A stretch of DNA of 64,000 nucleotides from Tanypteryx hageni (lineage: Eukaryota; Arthropoda; Insecta; Odonata; Petaluridae), in the NCBI GenBank assembly GCA_028673005.1, contig CM054116.1:94012707-94076706 (forward strand), read 5' to 3'. Below are positions 26,501 to 37,195 of this stretch, piece after piece. The notes under the pieces are model-generated. The model did no database searches, had not been told where the DNA came from, and saw nothing but the letters and a program-made list of their open reading frames with translations. How positions within the stretch are numbered: the stretch's first letter is position 1; every line of letters starts with the position of its first letter. The translations under genes and the position numbers were made by a program.

Positions 26501-29500
26501 AGGGCTTGCGGGCTCAGAGGAGGAGGCGGAGGAAGGATTTAAGGAAGGTTTGGTAGGCGAGGGTTGACGCGGTTGGAGGAGCCCATCCCACCCTCACGGC
26601 CCTTTGGAAATGCTCGAGACCCAACCCGTCCTCACACATACCCAACTCCTCCTCCTCCTGAAACTCATCCCCCTCACATACGGCTGCTGCGATTCGGAGG
26701 GAGGTTAACGGACTAACCCCGAGGGAGTGGCCGTCCTTAGAAGGATTTGCTTTTCGGCTGCGGACGAGAATGCAAGTAGTCCTCCGCGAAGAGCAAAGGA
26801 GGTGAGAGAGAGAGAAGAACACGGGTGTCTGTTGGAGACGCGATAAAAGAGAAAGATGGAGGAAGAAAAGCGAGAGGAGGTGGAGAGAGGACAGGAAAGG
26901 AAGGTAAAAAGAGGGGGAAAGTAGTGACTGGTTGCTGTTACGTTCGGAAGGCGCCTGAAATTTACATGAGGTTGTTCTTTTGTGATTTTGAATCTTTTTG
27001 GATGCGGCGAATTGTGATCGAGAGACGAGAAAAAATGCTCTAGAGGGCTTCGAACTTAACTTTATTTTTTACTTTTTTATTATAATTGCCCTGGAAGTTG
27101 TAAGCTGTGTGCGAGGAATAGTTAATGGGGTGAGATCTGGTTTTCCGGCGGGACAACGACCACTGAGAAGATTTCGAGGCTTGGTGCGTCTTTGATGAGT
27201 AAAAATGCGCTCTATTCGGGAAAAGTGGATGCGGGGAGCTCTTATAATTTTGCCTTCCTTTGAATTAATTACCACGTTTCTTAAACGTCTTATTTTTTCC
27301 TCTCAGCAATCAAGATAACAGTGAAACTTACCAAAAATGTATTTTTACGTAGATGGCCTTTTACAGAATGTCGAACGGCGGGATAGCTATTCGCTTCGTA
27401 AACATATCGATACGTTTATAGAAATACAACTCTCGATATACGCATATAATACCTATTATTTCAATTTGAAAATGTATTTCCTGTCTGAAATTTTAGCAGA
27501 GAGAAAATACGATGCACGTGGATAAAAATATATTTTTAAGTGATTGCAACGTTTAATAGACAAAATAACCTGAACGGGGATGTGGAATCATTTAGTATCG
27601 ATGAAGTGCAAAACCTTTTTTTTAAACTGTGGTTAGACTAGATACATGCGGTCCAATGGTTCAAAATGTGCGGCCCACTCATTTCTTTGATTTTACTGTA
27701 ATAAGGTGGGAGAGATCTTGAACGAGATAGTCACAAATTAAGAAAGAGATGCAAAACGGTATAAAAAATTTAGGAATTTTGTAATATGTAAAAAATGAAA
27801 ATATAGAATATTTTGAAACGCGCGATTTTAAATTTTAATAACATTCTTAGGATCACTATTAAAACATGCGAACCGCCATATATTTTGGCCCCATGCAAAT
27901 TGAGTGTGAGGCCTCCGGGTTGAACGAAGACAGAAAATATTTCTAAGAGAGATTTTGATAAGAGCTGAAATTTTCGAAGGAGGCTATCAAATTAAGGATA
28001 CAATGCCGGAGGCAAAATGTGACAATACAGATTCTAGTCAGTTTATTAGAATAAAATTAGCGATTGAAATATTAAAATTAGGCTTATGTGCACAGAGAAT
28101 TGGATGTACAAAACTAGGATAAAACAGAAAACTTGATTAAACCATTTAATTATGCAAAAAATTCATTTTTGCCTTATATTCTTTGGAAAATACGAATTTT
28201 TATCTCTTCCCAAATCTATGCCCAGTTCTCTCCGGTTCTAACAAATTTAAGCCGTTGTTTGTAAAGATTTCTATCGTAGAATTGTCGAATTTCTGTTACT
28301 TATTTTCTTCTTTTTGAATCTATTAATTCTCACGCGCGAGACGGTCAGGGTAGATCTCCGTTGAGAGTCGAGTCCATCTTTATCATGGAAGAAATGCTTT
28401 CTCACGGTTGACTGGGCGCGCCTTCTCCGAAGCTCTACCGTACTTCTTCACTCTTAACTTCTCTCTTTTGTTTCTACGATTAGCTTTCGTTCCGTCCGTT
28501 GTATTCTTCTTTTAAAAGTCAGTTTCTAAAACTTCAGTTTTTTTACTCTCTTTCGCTCATTAAAAAGGCATTTTCATTTTTTCTGCCGCTTACGTTCCGT
28601 TACCGAAGTCCGCGCTAGACTTACAGGAGAAAGTTGAGTGTCTTCGCCGCGATTCAAATCACGAACCCGATCGAGATAGTATTCTGGGGATAGCTGAAGG
28701 GCAATAAGTGAGGAAACTGTTCGGGTGCTCGAGGCTTGTAGCGAAGCAAGGTCGAGTAGAGGAATATAGACGCACTCCTAAGGAAGCAATAAGCGGAGAG
28801 AGAGAGAGAGAGAGAGCTATAGAGTAATTTGGTATTCTGAAGAAGTTAGGGCAGAGTCATAAGTTTTGTTTGAATAGCTGAGGCACGAATGAGACGACGC
28901 AGAATTTTGGAATCCTGAGGTCACATTCTCCAAAATAGACGAGGGATTTCAATGAGCGATTTCGAAAAAGCAAAAACCTCTAGGACAAGAAACAAAGAAA
29001 TCTCGTCCATATCATTTATTTCCGGAGAAAATTTTCTATACTTTGTTTTTCATCTGAACTACATAGTATCCGAAATGAAGCATTGCGTTTTTCTATTATT
29101 ACTTAACTCTTTTTATATCGTAGTCCAGGGGTCCCCAAACTTTTTGAGAGGAGGGCCACATAGGAAAAAATAAAACCCTTTCGCGGGCCGGATCCGGCCC
29201 GCGGGCCTTAGTTTGGGGACACCTGTCATAGTCTATTATGCTATGTGGCTTCAGCAGGTGTATCGTTAGAAATTAAGAAATAAGGCAAGAACTCATGAAG
29301 TACAAACGAGACTCGTTAAAAATTATCCTCTGCTTAATTTTCTATTTTATTTGAAGTCCTTATTTTTTACCTTAATTTCCATTAAAAATCAATGTTACTT
29401 TTTCGTTTAGGTATGCCGGTCACATATTTTAATAAATATTTTTTAGATTCAGTAGATAAAGTCTAAAAGGCTCTAACGATGAAACAAATTTTATTCTTAA

Positions 29501-32500
29501 ACCTTATTAATCGCCTGTCAATTCATTTGACAACTTCGAATCAATCCGTCCGTGGGTTCTTACTTTTCTAATGACAATGAGACACTTTTTAAGTATTACG
29601 CGACGATTGGTAAATAGGCGTGTAGAGTGAAGGCAGCCATGTAAAAGGTATCTCATCATATGCTGAATTTTGACCGAAGTACCGGTACTCCCTTCGACAT
29701 TACCTCCCCACTCAGTTCATTCACCGTCACACCCAAACGGAACATGTAGCCCACTCTATAAATATATATGGAAGAAAAATCTCTGTGCCCACTATACTCA
29801 TGTACAGTTATGCGCTCGACGCGTGGGAGACGCTCTTTTGTCCGACGTCCGCCGCCTCCGGTAAGCTAGCGATTTCGTCGTTGCCCGTTTTTTGAGAGAT
29901 CGGGGCCTTCACGGACACGAGCCAGAGCGAGTATGCGCAAAGCGATGGCTCGAGCATACGTAAACAGATAACCATCGACACATGCCAAGGAATTTGAGAG
30001 GGTAACTTGCATAATGGGCGCCGACCGCCTGAACGGCCCGCCATCCACCGTGAGAGGACGAAGAGTTACTACCTTGGGCAGTTGCGATCGCATGTGGAAC
30101 AGTCACGGATGACCGAACTCTACATAAGAGAACGAACTAGGTACGTACTCTTGAGTCCAACGCGCGTCGGAGAAGGTGGCGATGGAATCGGATGGAAAAT
30201 TCACTCTGCATGGCCCGGAGGGTTACTCACCGTAGATTTGGCGAGTAAGTCTTCCCCATAATTCTCGCCTTCTTTATACTTCTTCTCGCGATCAGGTTCG
30301 CTTTCTAAGACTCTGGAGCGAAAGAGCTCACGCTCTATTGCGTTTGAAGCGTCCGAATATCAATTTGGCCATCGATCTCGCGGAAAAGAAAACAAAAGGC
30401 AGAAGCGCGCGAAGAATTCCGAAATGTAGTGGGTGGGATTGGATGCCAGGTTGCGAGGAAGCGTTAGAGAGTGTGCGTCACTTCCGAAACTATTCTCCAT
30501 AAATCCGGAGGGTGTTTCGTTTGGTTCTTCTCGGAGGTTCACCTTGGTTGTTCCCCTGACTTTTAAAATAGCAGTACCTATATTATTTTCCGTCGAGGGC
30601 ACTCTTGTAACTCGCGCATTTGTCGGAGATTTGATTTCCGTCATCCATCTCAGTAAGTAATATCATTGTTCGTCGGAATTGGGGAATCTGACCTTTATGA
30701 CAAATTTTTACTACCAGATGTATTCCGCAATCTTACTTAAAAATTTTGAAAAACGGTTTTGTTTTATTCCGAGGGCACTTAACCTAAATTTAAACAGTAT
30801 AATGAAATACAAGTATCTGCAATTAAGTATTCTATGTTACTCGGTAATTCACGCATACCGTTATGATATATCAGTTGTAACTGTACGTTATTAAATAAAT
30901 TGGCTTCATTTACTAGCGATATAATGTAAAATGGTGATTCATTCCTCGGGATCTATCTCAGTTCAAATTTGGCTCGTCTAACCTTGGTAGTCAAGCTTTC
31001 GTCTCTCTTTCTTTTTCCCGCCCATGGACGCACGCGAGTCTAAACTTCCTTCCTCGTGGCCTCGAAATCCTTTCGTGGCATTTCTGTTCACCCACGCGTG
31101 CTTTTTCAACCCGTGTCAACGACCTTTTTGATTTAGGGAATAATTGCAGCAATCTTTTTTTCACTCGTCTCTTCCTCACCTATTAAAGACTGCACCCTTT
31201 TGAGCTCTTCATGATGCCATTTTCCGCGTTTCCTTCCGTTTTCGGTAGACCGTTTCTATCACGTGAGTCACGAAATAGTTGCCTCACGTCCTCTTAATAA
31301 AATCTCATTTAGTCCCTGCGATTACGCTCTTTTCGGATGTTTTTGCTATCTCACCGTCACATCTTATGTATTCACTATGTGTGTATGTATATATGTGTGT
31401 ATGTATGTATTTATATATTATTATATTTATATGTAGGTCAGTATTCGAATTACTGTAAATGAGAAATCAAGAAGTCATCCCATTTACTTCCCGTTGAAAA
31501 ACAATTTCCCATCTCCCAAAGGAAATCTTATCAGTGCGAGCGAATAAGATTGTGTACACTTTTTTGATGTAGAACTGTTTACGATGTAACAGTTCCTTGA
31601 GAAAACATTAGGTAATACAGGTTTCATTCGTGTGAATAATTTACATTGTCCTCAGTATTTTCGTAAAAATCTTTAAATAACGTAAGAAATTCAACAGGAA
31701 GTAAATCGGTTCGAATGTTTAAAAAATTGCCAATTTTATTTTCCTGAGATTATCGCGGTTATAATAGGAGGGCGTGGACGAAATTGCATGGGTGTGTCTT
31801 CTCCAGCCACTCAATTACAGCTGCACTCCAGGCGACTATGACGAATATCTCCAGATGCAGCGGTCGGGCGTCGATTAAGAATAGTCTCTTAACGTGCGGC
31901 CGTGAAGGAAGGAGAGGTACGAATGGGGGGGGGAGGGAGATTAGGGGGAGGGGAGGAGATATTAAGGGGAGAAGGGGGGAGAAGAGGGTACGCGTGAGAG
32001 CGTCTCTCCCTTCGCACATGTAAAGTAAGTCCGATTCTTATTTCTTGCGCGTTGGAATCCACCGCGCGCGTGCGTGTTTGTGCGTGTGCGGACAGCGCCT
32101 CGCCGGGATAGGAACGCGAATGGATCGGAGTCTTCGCATTCGTGGAGTTTTTGGCACGGATTCGCCGGCATGGGTGTGTTTTTAGCCGTCCCTTTTGCTC
32201 AGGTTTTTAGGAGGCAACTCTTCCGACTTCAATCGATTTCTATGGAACGACGGGTCCGTTGGAGATAGAGAATCGTGGTCGAAATCTCGAAAATCGAAAG
32301 TAAAAGTAAACGATCGTGAGCATCGTTTGCGCCGAAAATTCCCCGATGCACCATGTAATATATTCTACACCTATACTGCTGGGTAAGTTCTATGAAATGT
32401 TACTTTATTCACTCTTGATTTAAATTTATACAAAACTACGCGACGGTTTATTAAACAAATTTTATAAATAACTATTTTTAATGGTAGCATACTATCTGGG

Positions 32501-35500
32501 TATCATTGCGCGATGAATTATGCTCATCCAATTAACGAAAAAGAAATAAAAACACTGTACGTGATAATTTTTACGCGTTTGGTTCGTTAAACGCCTATAC
32601 AAAATCAGAAATATATTTTAATTTAACATCTTTGAGATACGGTATCCGTTTAGGATCGACTACTCAACAGTTTCAAATTTCCTTTGCGCGTTTTATCCCA
32701 TGTTCGTTCCTTTCTCATCTTTCTTTTTCTCTGTCCATTTCCTCTCTTTTATTAGCGCTATGATTGAGCGAATCTATTCTTATTCTTCTTCCCTCTTGTC
32801 CTTGCTTACTCCTTTTCATTTCCCAAGCAAATTTTGCATTCATGAGAGCATTATCCTTGCGATGCCTTAGTGATATTGGGGCGCTGCTCTTGAATACCTC
32901 TCATAGGTTGCACAACATAGGTTTTGGTTGCGCCATTTGCTTATGCGTTACAAAATCATATCATCATGCACGTTTTGAACAACGGATATGATTCATACAA
33001 TTCGTACTACGAACGGCGATATTCAAAGCTAAGATAGCTTATCAAAAACAATTTGGCTTTAGCGACATTAAAGGGTGCATTAATACCGAGACTTGCCTAG
33101 TTTTTAAACCTGCAAAAAGTGCAGACAAAAACAAAGGAAATCGGATCTGTTCGCCGCCGCTCTTTTTTTTGCCTTTTGGCCTGTATGACATTTCCAGCCA
33201 CGAACTCGACGTCGCTATCCCGTGGATCGGAGAGACTGGAGCGTGTGAAGTAGCTATCGGAATGGTTTCCTAGAAGGCCACCAAACCGGAATCCTATGCA
33301 GACATGAGAATATCTGCACTCTTCCATTTGGACTTCGGAGCCCCCGCCGTACACCGAGCCAAGACTTTCAGACTCAATCTCGGATTCTCCAAAAGTAACT
33401 AAATAAAAATTTGGAACATGTACTCGTACTTCATACGTGTATTTTTCGCCCCAGCCTTCAGACGGGCTTTTAGCCTTGTTTTTTATCGAATTTACGACCC
33501 TCAAAATATGATCCTCGGATTTATTTAATTTTGTAGAAGGTTTTTATAACGAGTGCAGCGAACCAAAATTTCCGATGCAACAACTTCAACTGATATGCTA
33601 TATGCTAAGGGTCTTATTTCTCTTCCATATCGGTTAACTTTTATTAGGTTTTAGTTTTTCTAAATACGGATCGGGAATAAAAAAGAGAAACGGAAATGAA
33701 AAATAGATACAATTTCATTCTTTCAAATTTCGTATACAATTGCACCCCAAGTTCACCGTTTCAATTTAAAAAAAATGATAGAATCTTTGAAGGAACAATA
33801 CTATTGTTTCAAATAGTGCGCTTTTTTGTCTGGAAGATGTCACGCAAGGGCACCCTCAGCGCAATCAGATAGCGAGGAATATCGGTAGAAGCAGAGAGAG
33901 AGAGAGTGGAGACAGCAGGACAAGTTCAAGCGGGAATTGACGACAAAAAACGTTTCATCCGTTCACAGTCTCCCTCATCCCCCGAGATGCTTATAAATAA
34001 AGATGACGACGATAACTGCACCCGCTTCATTATTGCCACCAAATATTTTATTTAAAAACATGCTCTCTAAACCATTTTTTAAGAAGTATTGAATTTATAC
34101 CTACACCTGTCATGCGAGAACGTCCTATTGACATTATTTGGACAAAAATAAATGGACGTGCCCACATAATCGCACTCAAATATAACTAATGATTAGTTTC
34201 ATAATTTTAACCTTTGAAGGTAACTTTATTATTGATAAAGTTTACCGAAAAATCTCGTCGATTTATCTAGAAATGATTTGAAGTATAATTTGATTAAGTT
34301 AGATAAAAATAGTAATAAAATAATTAGAATGAAAATAACGGTTAATGTGTATGCACTTTCCCGAATTCGAATTCAGGAAAACTTTATATAGTTATCTTTC
34401 TTTCAAATACATTTAAAACTACAGCTTGTGGTTTGATTTCATCTTTACAAATTTATTGAGACCGATCACCAGTTCCAAAAACTCAAGATGAAATGAAGGA
34501 AGAAATCCACAGATATTTTACAATCCAATAATACTTATTTTAGAACTTATAATAGATCCCTTTGTAAAAATAAAGGTCCGCGGTTTTCACTGTGACTGTG
34601 ATGAGGTTATAATGGGAAAACTTGTATTTTTCCGAAATAGATGTTACGTTTTACTACTTTTGAATGGGAACCGAGAGGATCGATGAAGCACCTTAGATAA
34701 GTGTGAAGAGGTTTTCGAATGGCTGTTTTGATCGCTTCGCGATAGAGACGTGGTCGTAACCTTGGTGACGGCGTCTGGAGGGAATTCCGACGACGTGCAC
34801 CTTTTGAGTGTCTTCCTTCTCTGTCCTTGGTCCGAGAGATTCTGCGACGCCGCCAACCCATTCAAAGTCAACGTCCACGTTGACGGCGACGGCCGCGAAA
34901 ATGCATCCGGGCATTAACTGACGTTTTATAACAGGCGGATTCGCGAGAGACCATTGGCATACGATTGACTTTAGGAAGTTCTCAAGATTGTATCTCAGTT
35001 AAAATAAACAGGACCTTCCTTCTCACTCGGTTATCTCTTATATATGCTGAAATATCGTTCACGCGGAAATTTTAAATCTGCCGCTGTGCTTCTAGAGATT
35101 CATTTCGCTGTGAAATGTATTCATTTTAGTTTTAGTAGTTTTGTTACGTCTTTTATTTACGTAATTGATGTTTTAAAAGAGAACGACCCAATAGAATTTA
35201 TTGTACGCAAAAATATTTATAACGCCAAATTTTCTATCGTTAGTGTCGCTTTTCCACAACTACTTTTAATTTTAATATCGGGCGTTGAAGTCTCCGGTGG
35301 CCGAACTTTATCTCGTACAGATTAACGCATTTATTTATCGGTACTGAATATTATACTTGGGAAAAGTATCGATAAAATATATAACATTTTAAATTGTTTT
35401 GAACTAGATTAGAGTACCACTTGTTTTAAAGTCTGTCGTAAGAGACTTCGACACCACGTGTGAGATCGACACTCCCGCTACCACTTTCGATTTTCGATTC

Positions 35501-36188
35501 CAAACGTCTTTAACCTTAACCTTCGACGCTGTATCTCTAAATGAGAACGCGTTTCGCAACGGCGGAACAGACGGATGCCAAAGAGGGAGAAAGTTAAGAC
35601 ACTCACTCGCGGCACGCGGAGAATGGGATTAGCGTAATGTAAACAAACATTTCCTTCTAAAATGGTAATCTCTCGCGGATTCTTCCGTTCACTCAACCGA
35701 ATTCCCTTAGATCCTTAGCTAACATGGTTTTGAGGAAATTGTGTGTGGTGTGCACAAGATCTACCAACCACTACACAATTTGAAGATAAATTCAAGACGT
35801 TTCACTTCAAATACACTCGCTTAAGAAGTACGCATTGTCGAAGCACTCGGAACTTTTTCGCACCACGCCTATTTAACAAATTCTAATGCACTTAAATTCA
35901 CTTACACAAGCTAAGAATATTGGTAAGGAATGTAGAACTATATATTTTTTATGAAAGTTTAACTCAAAGTCTACATTTTGGTGTAATTTCCATTTTGGAA
36001 ACAGCATTTTCAGTGGTTTTTCCTTCGTCTAAAAAACAAACTGCTGCTAAATTACAGTTAACAGAAGTAAATTTTAACGAATACTCACGGACTCTACGGT
36101 GGGTGACCACCTTCCTCACGTGGTAAGGCCGCTCCTGAGGCAGGGCGGCCGCACATGAGACCAAGAATACGAGGATCCACCAATTCAT
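8567..36188 (-). CDS. Secreted protein with three chitin-binding type-2 (CBM14) domains; six-exon gene
   Basis: Spliced model join(36089..36188, 19299..20345, 18650..18795, 9894..10113, 8981..9152, 8567..8570) on the minus strand gives 562 residues. Every junction is GT-AG and phases chain correctly (1,1,0,1,2). Order: signal peptide (about 1-16), basic linker (34-112), a short Gln/Trp-containing helix-like stretch (113-134), Pro/Gly-rich part (138-190), acidic Pro/Glu/Ala linker to about 320, CBM14-1 (Cys 326,339,345,355,368,376), CBM14-2 (Cys 394,407,413,423,436,444), Pro/Ala/Glu linker (445-504), CBM14-3 (Cys 513,525,531,541,554,562). From C2 to C6 all three have spacing 5-9-12-7, which is known for obstructor/CPAP cuticle proteins; peritrophic-membrane proteins are more variable. 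Known role of the family: CBM14 domains bind chitin in cuticle or peritrophic matrix. Inferred: an extracellular chitin-matrix protein. The long linkers are unlike canonical CPAP3 proteins, so I give no symbol. A peritrophin or mucin-like matrix protein is the alternative. Confidence 0.88.
8981..9152 (-). CDS. Exon 5: CBM14 domain 3
   Basis: Acceptor TTATTTTACAG, donor GTAAGT, 172 nt. Only one of three frames is open, and it is the one phase 1 entry demands. It carries Cys 513,525,531,541,554 with spacing 11-5-9-12 and the CP-G-x-x-Y motif typical of CBM14. It ends in phase 2 with TG, and the next exon gives the C that makes Cys562, the sixth cysteine at the expected +8 position. Confidence 0.86.
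9271..9652. mobile_element. Short mariner-like element in intron 4
   Basis: Inverted ends of about 30 bp: left GTGTGACCCAAAAGTCTCTA..ACTGAT, right complement GTGTGACCAAAAAGTTCCCG..ACTGAT, flanked by TA on both sides. Only 382 bp remain. Near the right end, an open stretch QHGDYFDRDW resembles the C-terminus of mariner transposases (G-x-YF-x-D), so this is an internally deleted copy. It sits between exons 4 and 5. Confidence 0.75.
9894..10113 (-). CDS. Exon 4: end of CBM14 domain 2 and Pro/Ala/Glu linker
   Basis: Acceptor TCTGCTTACACAG, donor GTGAGA, 220 nt. It begins with Glu-Leu-Gly-Val-Cys and supplies Cys 436 and 444, completing domain 2 with the same 12 and 7 spacing as domain 1. The rest is a linker of about 60 residues rich in Pro, Ala and Glu, including three near-identical six-residue units (EEPAAP type) encoded by an 18-bp tandem repeat. 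It ends in phase 1; the A joins GT of exon 5 to make Ser505. Confidence 0.87.
9973..10026 (-). repeat. 18-bp coding tandem repeat, three units
   Basis: Three consecutive 18-bp units (tggagctgcgggttcctc on the plus strand) inside exon 4, encoding repeated Glu-Pro-Ala-Ala-Pro-Glu. The unit is a multiple of three, so copy-number change would lengthen or shorten the linker without a frameshift. Confidence 0.85.
10340..10690. mobile_element. LINE-like interspersed repeat fragment in intron 3
   Basis: Begins with catctacatctacat and ataccctgcaag, a terminus widespread in insect repeats, followed by gggaaaagcagtcctctatat and a CpG-containing stretch to about 10685. I recognise the style, not a named family. 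Open frames here on both strands are interrupted. Confidence 0.45.
11213..12978. mobile_element. 1.77-kb non-autonomous hAT element, perfect 8-bp target duplication
   Basis: Ends CAGGGGTGGATCCA and TAGATCCGCCCCTG are inverted repeats. The flanks are CCTGCAAT exactly on both sides (11205-11212 and 12979-12986). Just inside both ends lie G- or C-homopolymer tracts. No transposase frame is visible. Inside are a 32-bp direct repeat (11464-11527) and a CpG-rich patch (about 12240-12370). It lies in intron 3. Confidence 0.88.
11464..11527. repeat. 32-bp direct repeat, two units
   Basis: Units gcgagtagggRcaatgacca tgtcacggac differ at two or three positions and abut each other inside the hAT element. 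Confidence 0.85.
12987..15483. other. Intron 3 sequence with a CpG-rich patch (about 13050-13500)
   Basis: The patch is G/C- and purine-rich and carries overlapping open frames on both strands (up to 135 codons). None shows a domain or convincing splice pair, so I call no gene. The rest is AT-rich with nothing recognised except a tattactagtat..gtcaatatg string at 15292, also found near 58655. Confidence 0.4.
15484..16072. repeat. Polypyrimidine minisatellite (CTCCCTCTCT type), ~590 bp
   Basis: Almost pure C/T on the plus strand, built from ctcctccctctctct-like units of varying length, interrupted near 15585-15606 by aatcaatcaatcaatc. Long Arg/Glu frames on the other strand are artefacts of the repeat. 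It lies in intron 3, so the transcript carries a long purine tract here. Confidence 0.95.
16334..16645. mobile_element. hAT-like MITE
   Basis: Left end CAAAGGCGGATTTA and right-end complement CAGCGGCGGAATTA match at 11 of 14 positions. Flanks attgcaca and attgtata match at 6 of 8. 312 bp, no coding content; intron 3. Confidence 0.65.
17161..17224. repeat. Short CT-rich tandem repeat
   Basis: atctccctccccac-type units repeated about three times. Confidence 0.75.
17225..18319. other. Intron 3, nothing recognised
   Basis: AT-rich sequence without supported features. Confidence 0.45.
18320..18547. mobile_element. hAT-like MITE near exon 3
   Basis: Starts CAGGGATTGGCAACCTGCGG and ends GGCTGCCGACCCCA, a hAT terminus style (caggggtcggcaacc). 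Flanks taccaagc and tactaaga match at 6 of 8. It contains a poly(A) run in the middle and ends about 100 bp from the exon 3 donor. Confidence 0.7.
18650..18795 (-). CDS. Exon 3: first part of CBM14 domain 2
   Basis: Acceptor TATTTCCAG, donor GTAAAT, 146 nt. The leading GT completes Ser383. It encodes Cys 394, 407, 413 and 423 of domain 2, with aromatic residues between C2 and C3 and the family-typical CP dipeptide at C4. It ends in phase 0 on Glu431. The next exon supplies C5 and C6, so this exon alone would be half a domain, which supports the join to exon 4 across an 8.5-kb intron. Confidence 0.87.
19299..20345 (-). CDS. Exon 2: Pro-rich and acidic linker plus CBM14 domain 1
   Basis: The acceptor is CTCTATTTACAG just above 20345. 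The exon encodes residues 34-383. It starts Ala/Val/Pro/Lys-rich, then has a collagen-like Gly-Pro-Pro stretch near residues 140-150 (a few triplets only), Tyr/Pro/Gly repeats, a long run of APEEE / EAPAE / EGEAP type acidic Pro-rich repeats, and a complete CBM14 with Cys at 326,339,345,355,368,376. The exon is far more GC-rich than its surroundings, because of Pro, Ala, Glu and Gly codons; this also creates long shadow ORFs on the other strand. The inferred donor is GTACGT after 19299. Without splicing the frame stops at 19293-19291. Confidence 0.88.
20346..27639. other. Intron 1, distal part: nothing recognised apart from GA-rich DNA
   Basis: Mostly AT-rich, no supported exon. The segment 21300-21740 is less AT-rich and may be an old interspersed repeat. 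From about 25590 to 25635 and 26280 to 26930 the plus strand is purine-rich, and open frames there are compositional. Confidence 0.45.
26280..26930. repeat. Purine-rich (GA) segment
   Basis: gagagag, gagggag and ggaggag strings dominate the plus strand. It is simple-sequence-derived rather than a clean microsatellite. Confidence 0.5.
27640..27925. mobile_element. Decayed hAT-like fragment
   Basis: Contains gcggtccaatggttcaaaatgtgcggccc-type sequence at the left and the complement of ggcctcacactcaatttgca..ggttcgcatg at the right, typical of old hAT termini. No target duplication identified. Confidence 0.35.
28796..28816. repeat. (GA)n microsatellite
   Basis: About ten GA units in intron 1. 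Confidence 0.9.
29126..29225. mobile_element. 100-bp hAT MITE
   Basis: Ends CAGGGGTCCCCAAACT and AGTTTGGGGACACCTG form inverted repeats. Flanks tcgtagtc and tcatagtc match at 7 of 8. The centre ggccggatccggcc is self-complementary. Almost nothing but termini remains. Confidence 0.85.
29226..36088. other. Intron 1, proximal part: CpG-rich patches, no supported gene
   Basis: Patches near 29800-30360, 31990-32360, 33100-33400 and 34690-34920 are richer in G+C and CpG and contain open frames with isolated donor-like sites, for example GTGAGT at 30230 (minus) and GTAAGT at 32384 (plus). No two could be joined into a coherent protein and none shows a domain. Confidence 0.4.
31376..31432. repeat. 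TG/TATG microsatellite
   Basis: Imperfect tgtgtatgtatatatgtg-type repeat followed by a TA-rich stretch, in intron 1. Confidence 0.85.
36089..36188 (-). CDS. Exon 1: start codon and signal peptide
   Basis: ATG at 36188-36186. The product starts MNWWILVFLVSCAAALPQER, a short hydrophobic core followed by small residues, which is a typical signal peptide with cleavage likely after the Ala run. The exon ends GTC C before a GTGAGT donor (phase 1), and the single C joins CT of exon 2 to make Pro34. The next exon is 15.7 kb away, but the phases match without any further exon. A weaker in-frame GTGAGG donor lies inside the exon, after codon 23; the GTGAGT site is preferred because it keeps the frame into exon 2. 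Confidence 0.8.
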
Positions 36189-36346
36189 CCTTTCCAGTGG
36201 GTCAAAGGACTGCCGTGCGAATCGAAAGCTTTTCCCTTACTGTTCCTCGTCTCCGGAGAGGTGTTTTACCAAAGGGGTATGAGCGGCACGTTAAGAGGAG
36301 GGGAAGAGAATGAGCCGTTAGCAAAGCCAAGGGTTGCGGTCTCCGT

Positions 36347-36354
36347 CTTATATA
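36347..36354 (-). promoter_or_regulatory. TATA box of the chitin-binding gene
   Basis: TATATAAG on the minus strand, 159 bp upstream of the start codon. A transcription start about 30 nt downstream would fall near 36320-36325. A perfect arthropod initiator-type TCATTC occurs at 36308-36313, about 43 nt from the TATA, which is longer than usual, so the start site stays open. The 5' UTR would be about 120-135 nt and unspliced. Confidence 0.55.
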
Positions 36355-36360
36355 TCGCGA

Positions 36361-37195
36361 ATATTCTGCCCCATCCCCTTCTCCTCCCATCTCTCCCTCC
36401 CTCCTCCTCTTCGTACTCTGTCCTCTTCGGAAGCGACGCTTTGCCCTTCCTCCTCCTCCTTCCCACTCCCCTCCTCTTTAGCCCCTCTCTACCTCCTCTC
36501 GTTCCCTCCCTTCCTCCATCTCCTCCAATTCCCTCACCACCTCCTCTCAGCCTCCCCTCTCACTCCAGAACCATCCTCTCCTAACTGACCCCCTCCCACT
36601 CACTCGCTACTTCCTCCTCCACACTCCTCACGCCTCACCCATCCTCCTCCTTTCCCAATCTCTTCTTCTCTTCTCCATCTTCGAGCCTCTCTCTTTTTCA
36701 ACTCTTTCTCCCCATCCTCCATTGTCTTTACCGTCCTGTTTCGCCTCCATATATTCCGTTGAATCCAGTCCTGCACCCTGTCTTTATTACTTACGAGGCT
36801 TTTAAGCTCTCCTCTCTCTCTATAAATCTGATCCTTTCATTATTTGTTTATTCTGCGTTTTCTTCTTGTGTTTCTCTCTTTTCTTTCTCTCAACGTTTTT
36901 GATCCATTTCCTCCTTTTGCTCACTCTTCATGTATCTACTCCACCTCGTGCACCAACATTTTTATTCTTTTTCTATTCTTACCGTTTTTTCTTAATCCCT
37001 CTTTATATTCCCTCTTCCTTTATATACGTTATCATGACTATTTCTCTTTTTCTCTTTTATTATTTATTACTCCATCCCTTCCTTTTTCTTTCGCTTGCTT
37101 TTTATTGCTATTCTTCTTTTACATTTTTCTTTCCCTCTCTCTCCTCACTTCCATCTCCCATTCCTCCCTCTACCCTCTCTCTTTTTATCTGCAAC
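36361..37195. repeat. CT-rich tract upstream of the promoter
   Basis: About 830 bp of strongly pyrimidine-biased plus strand (purine-rich relative to the gene), starting about 10 bp upstream of the TATA box. No single repeat unit; ctcctcc, ccctct and tctttt strings mix. Open frames here are compositional. Confidence 0.75.

Noticed and set aside
30231..30259. Possible first exon on the minus strand (ATG plus a GTGAGT donor)
   Set aside because: Only ten codons, no promoter evidence and no partner exon in the right phase that I could find.
33097..33504. 135-codon minus-strand frame in intron 1
   Set aside because: No recognised domain, no start context or convincing splice sites.
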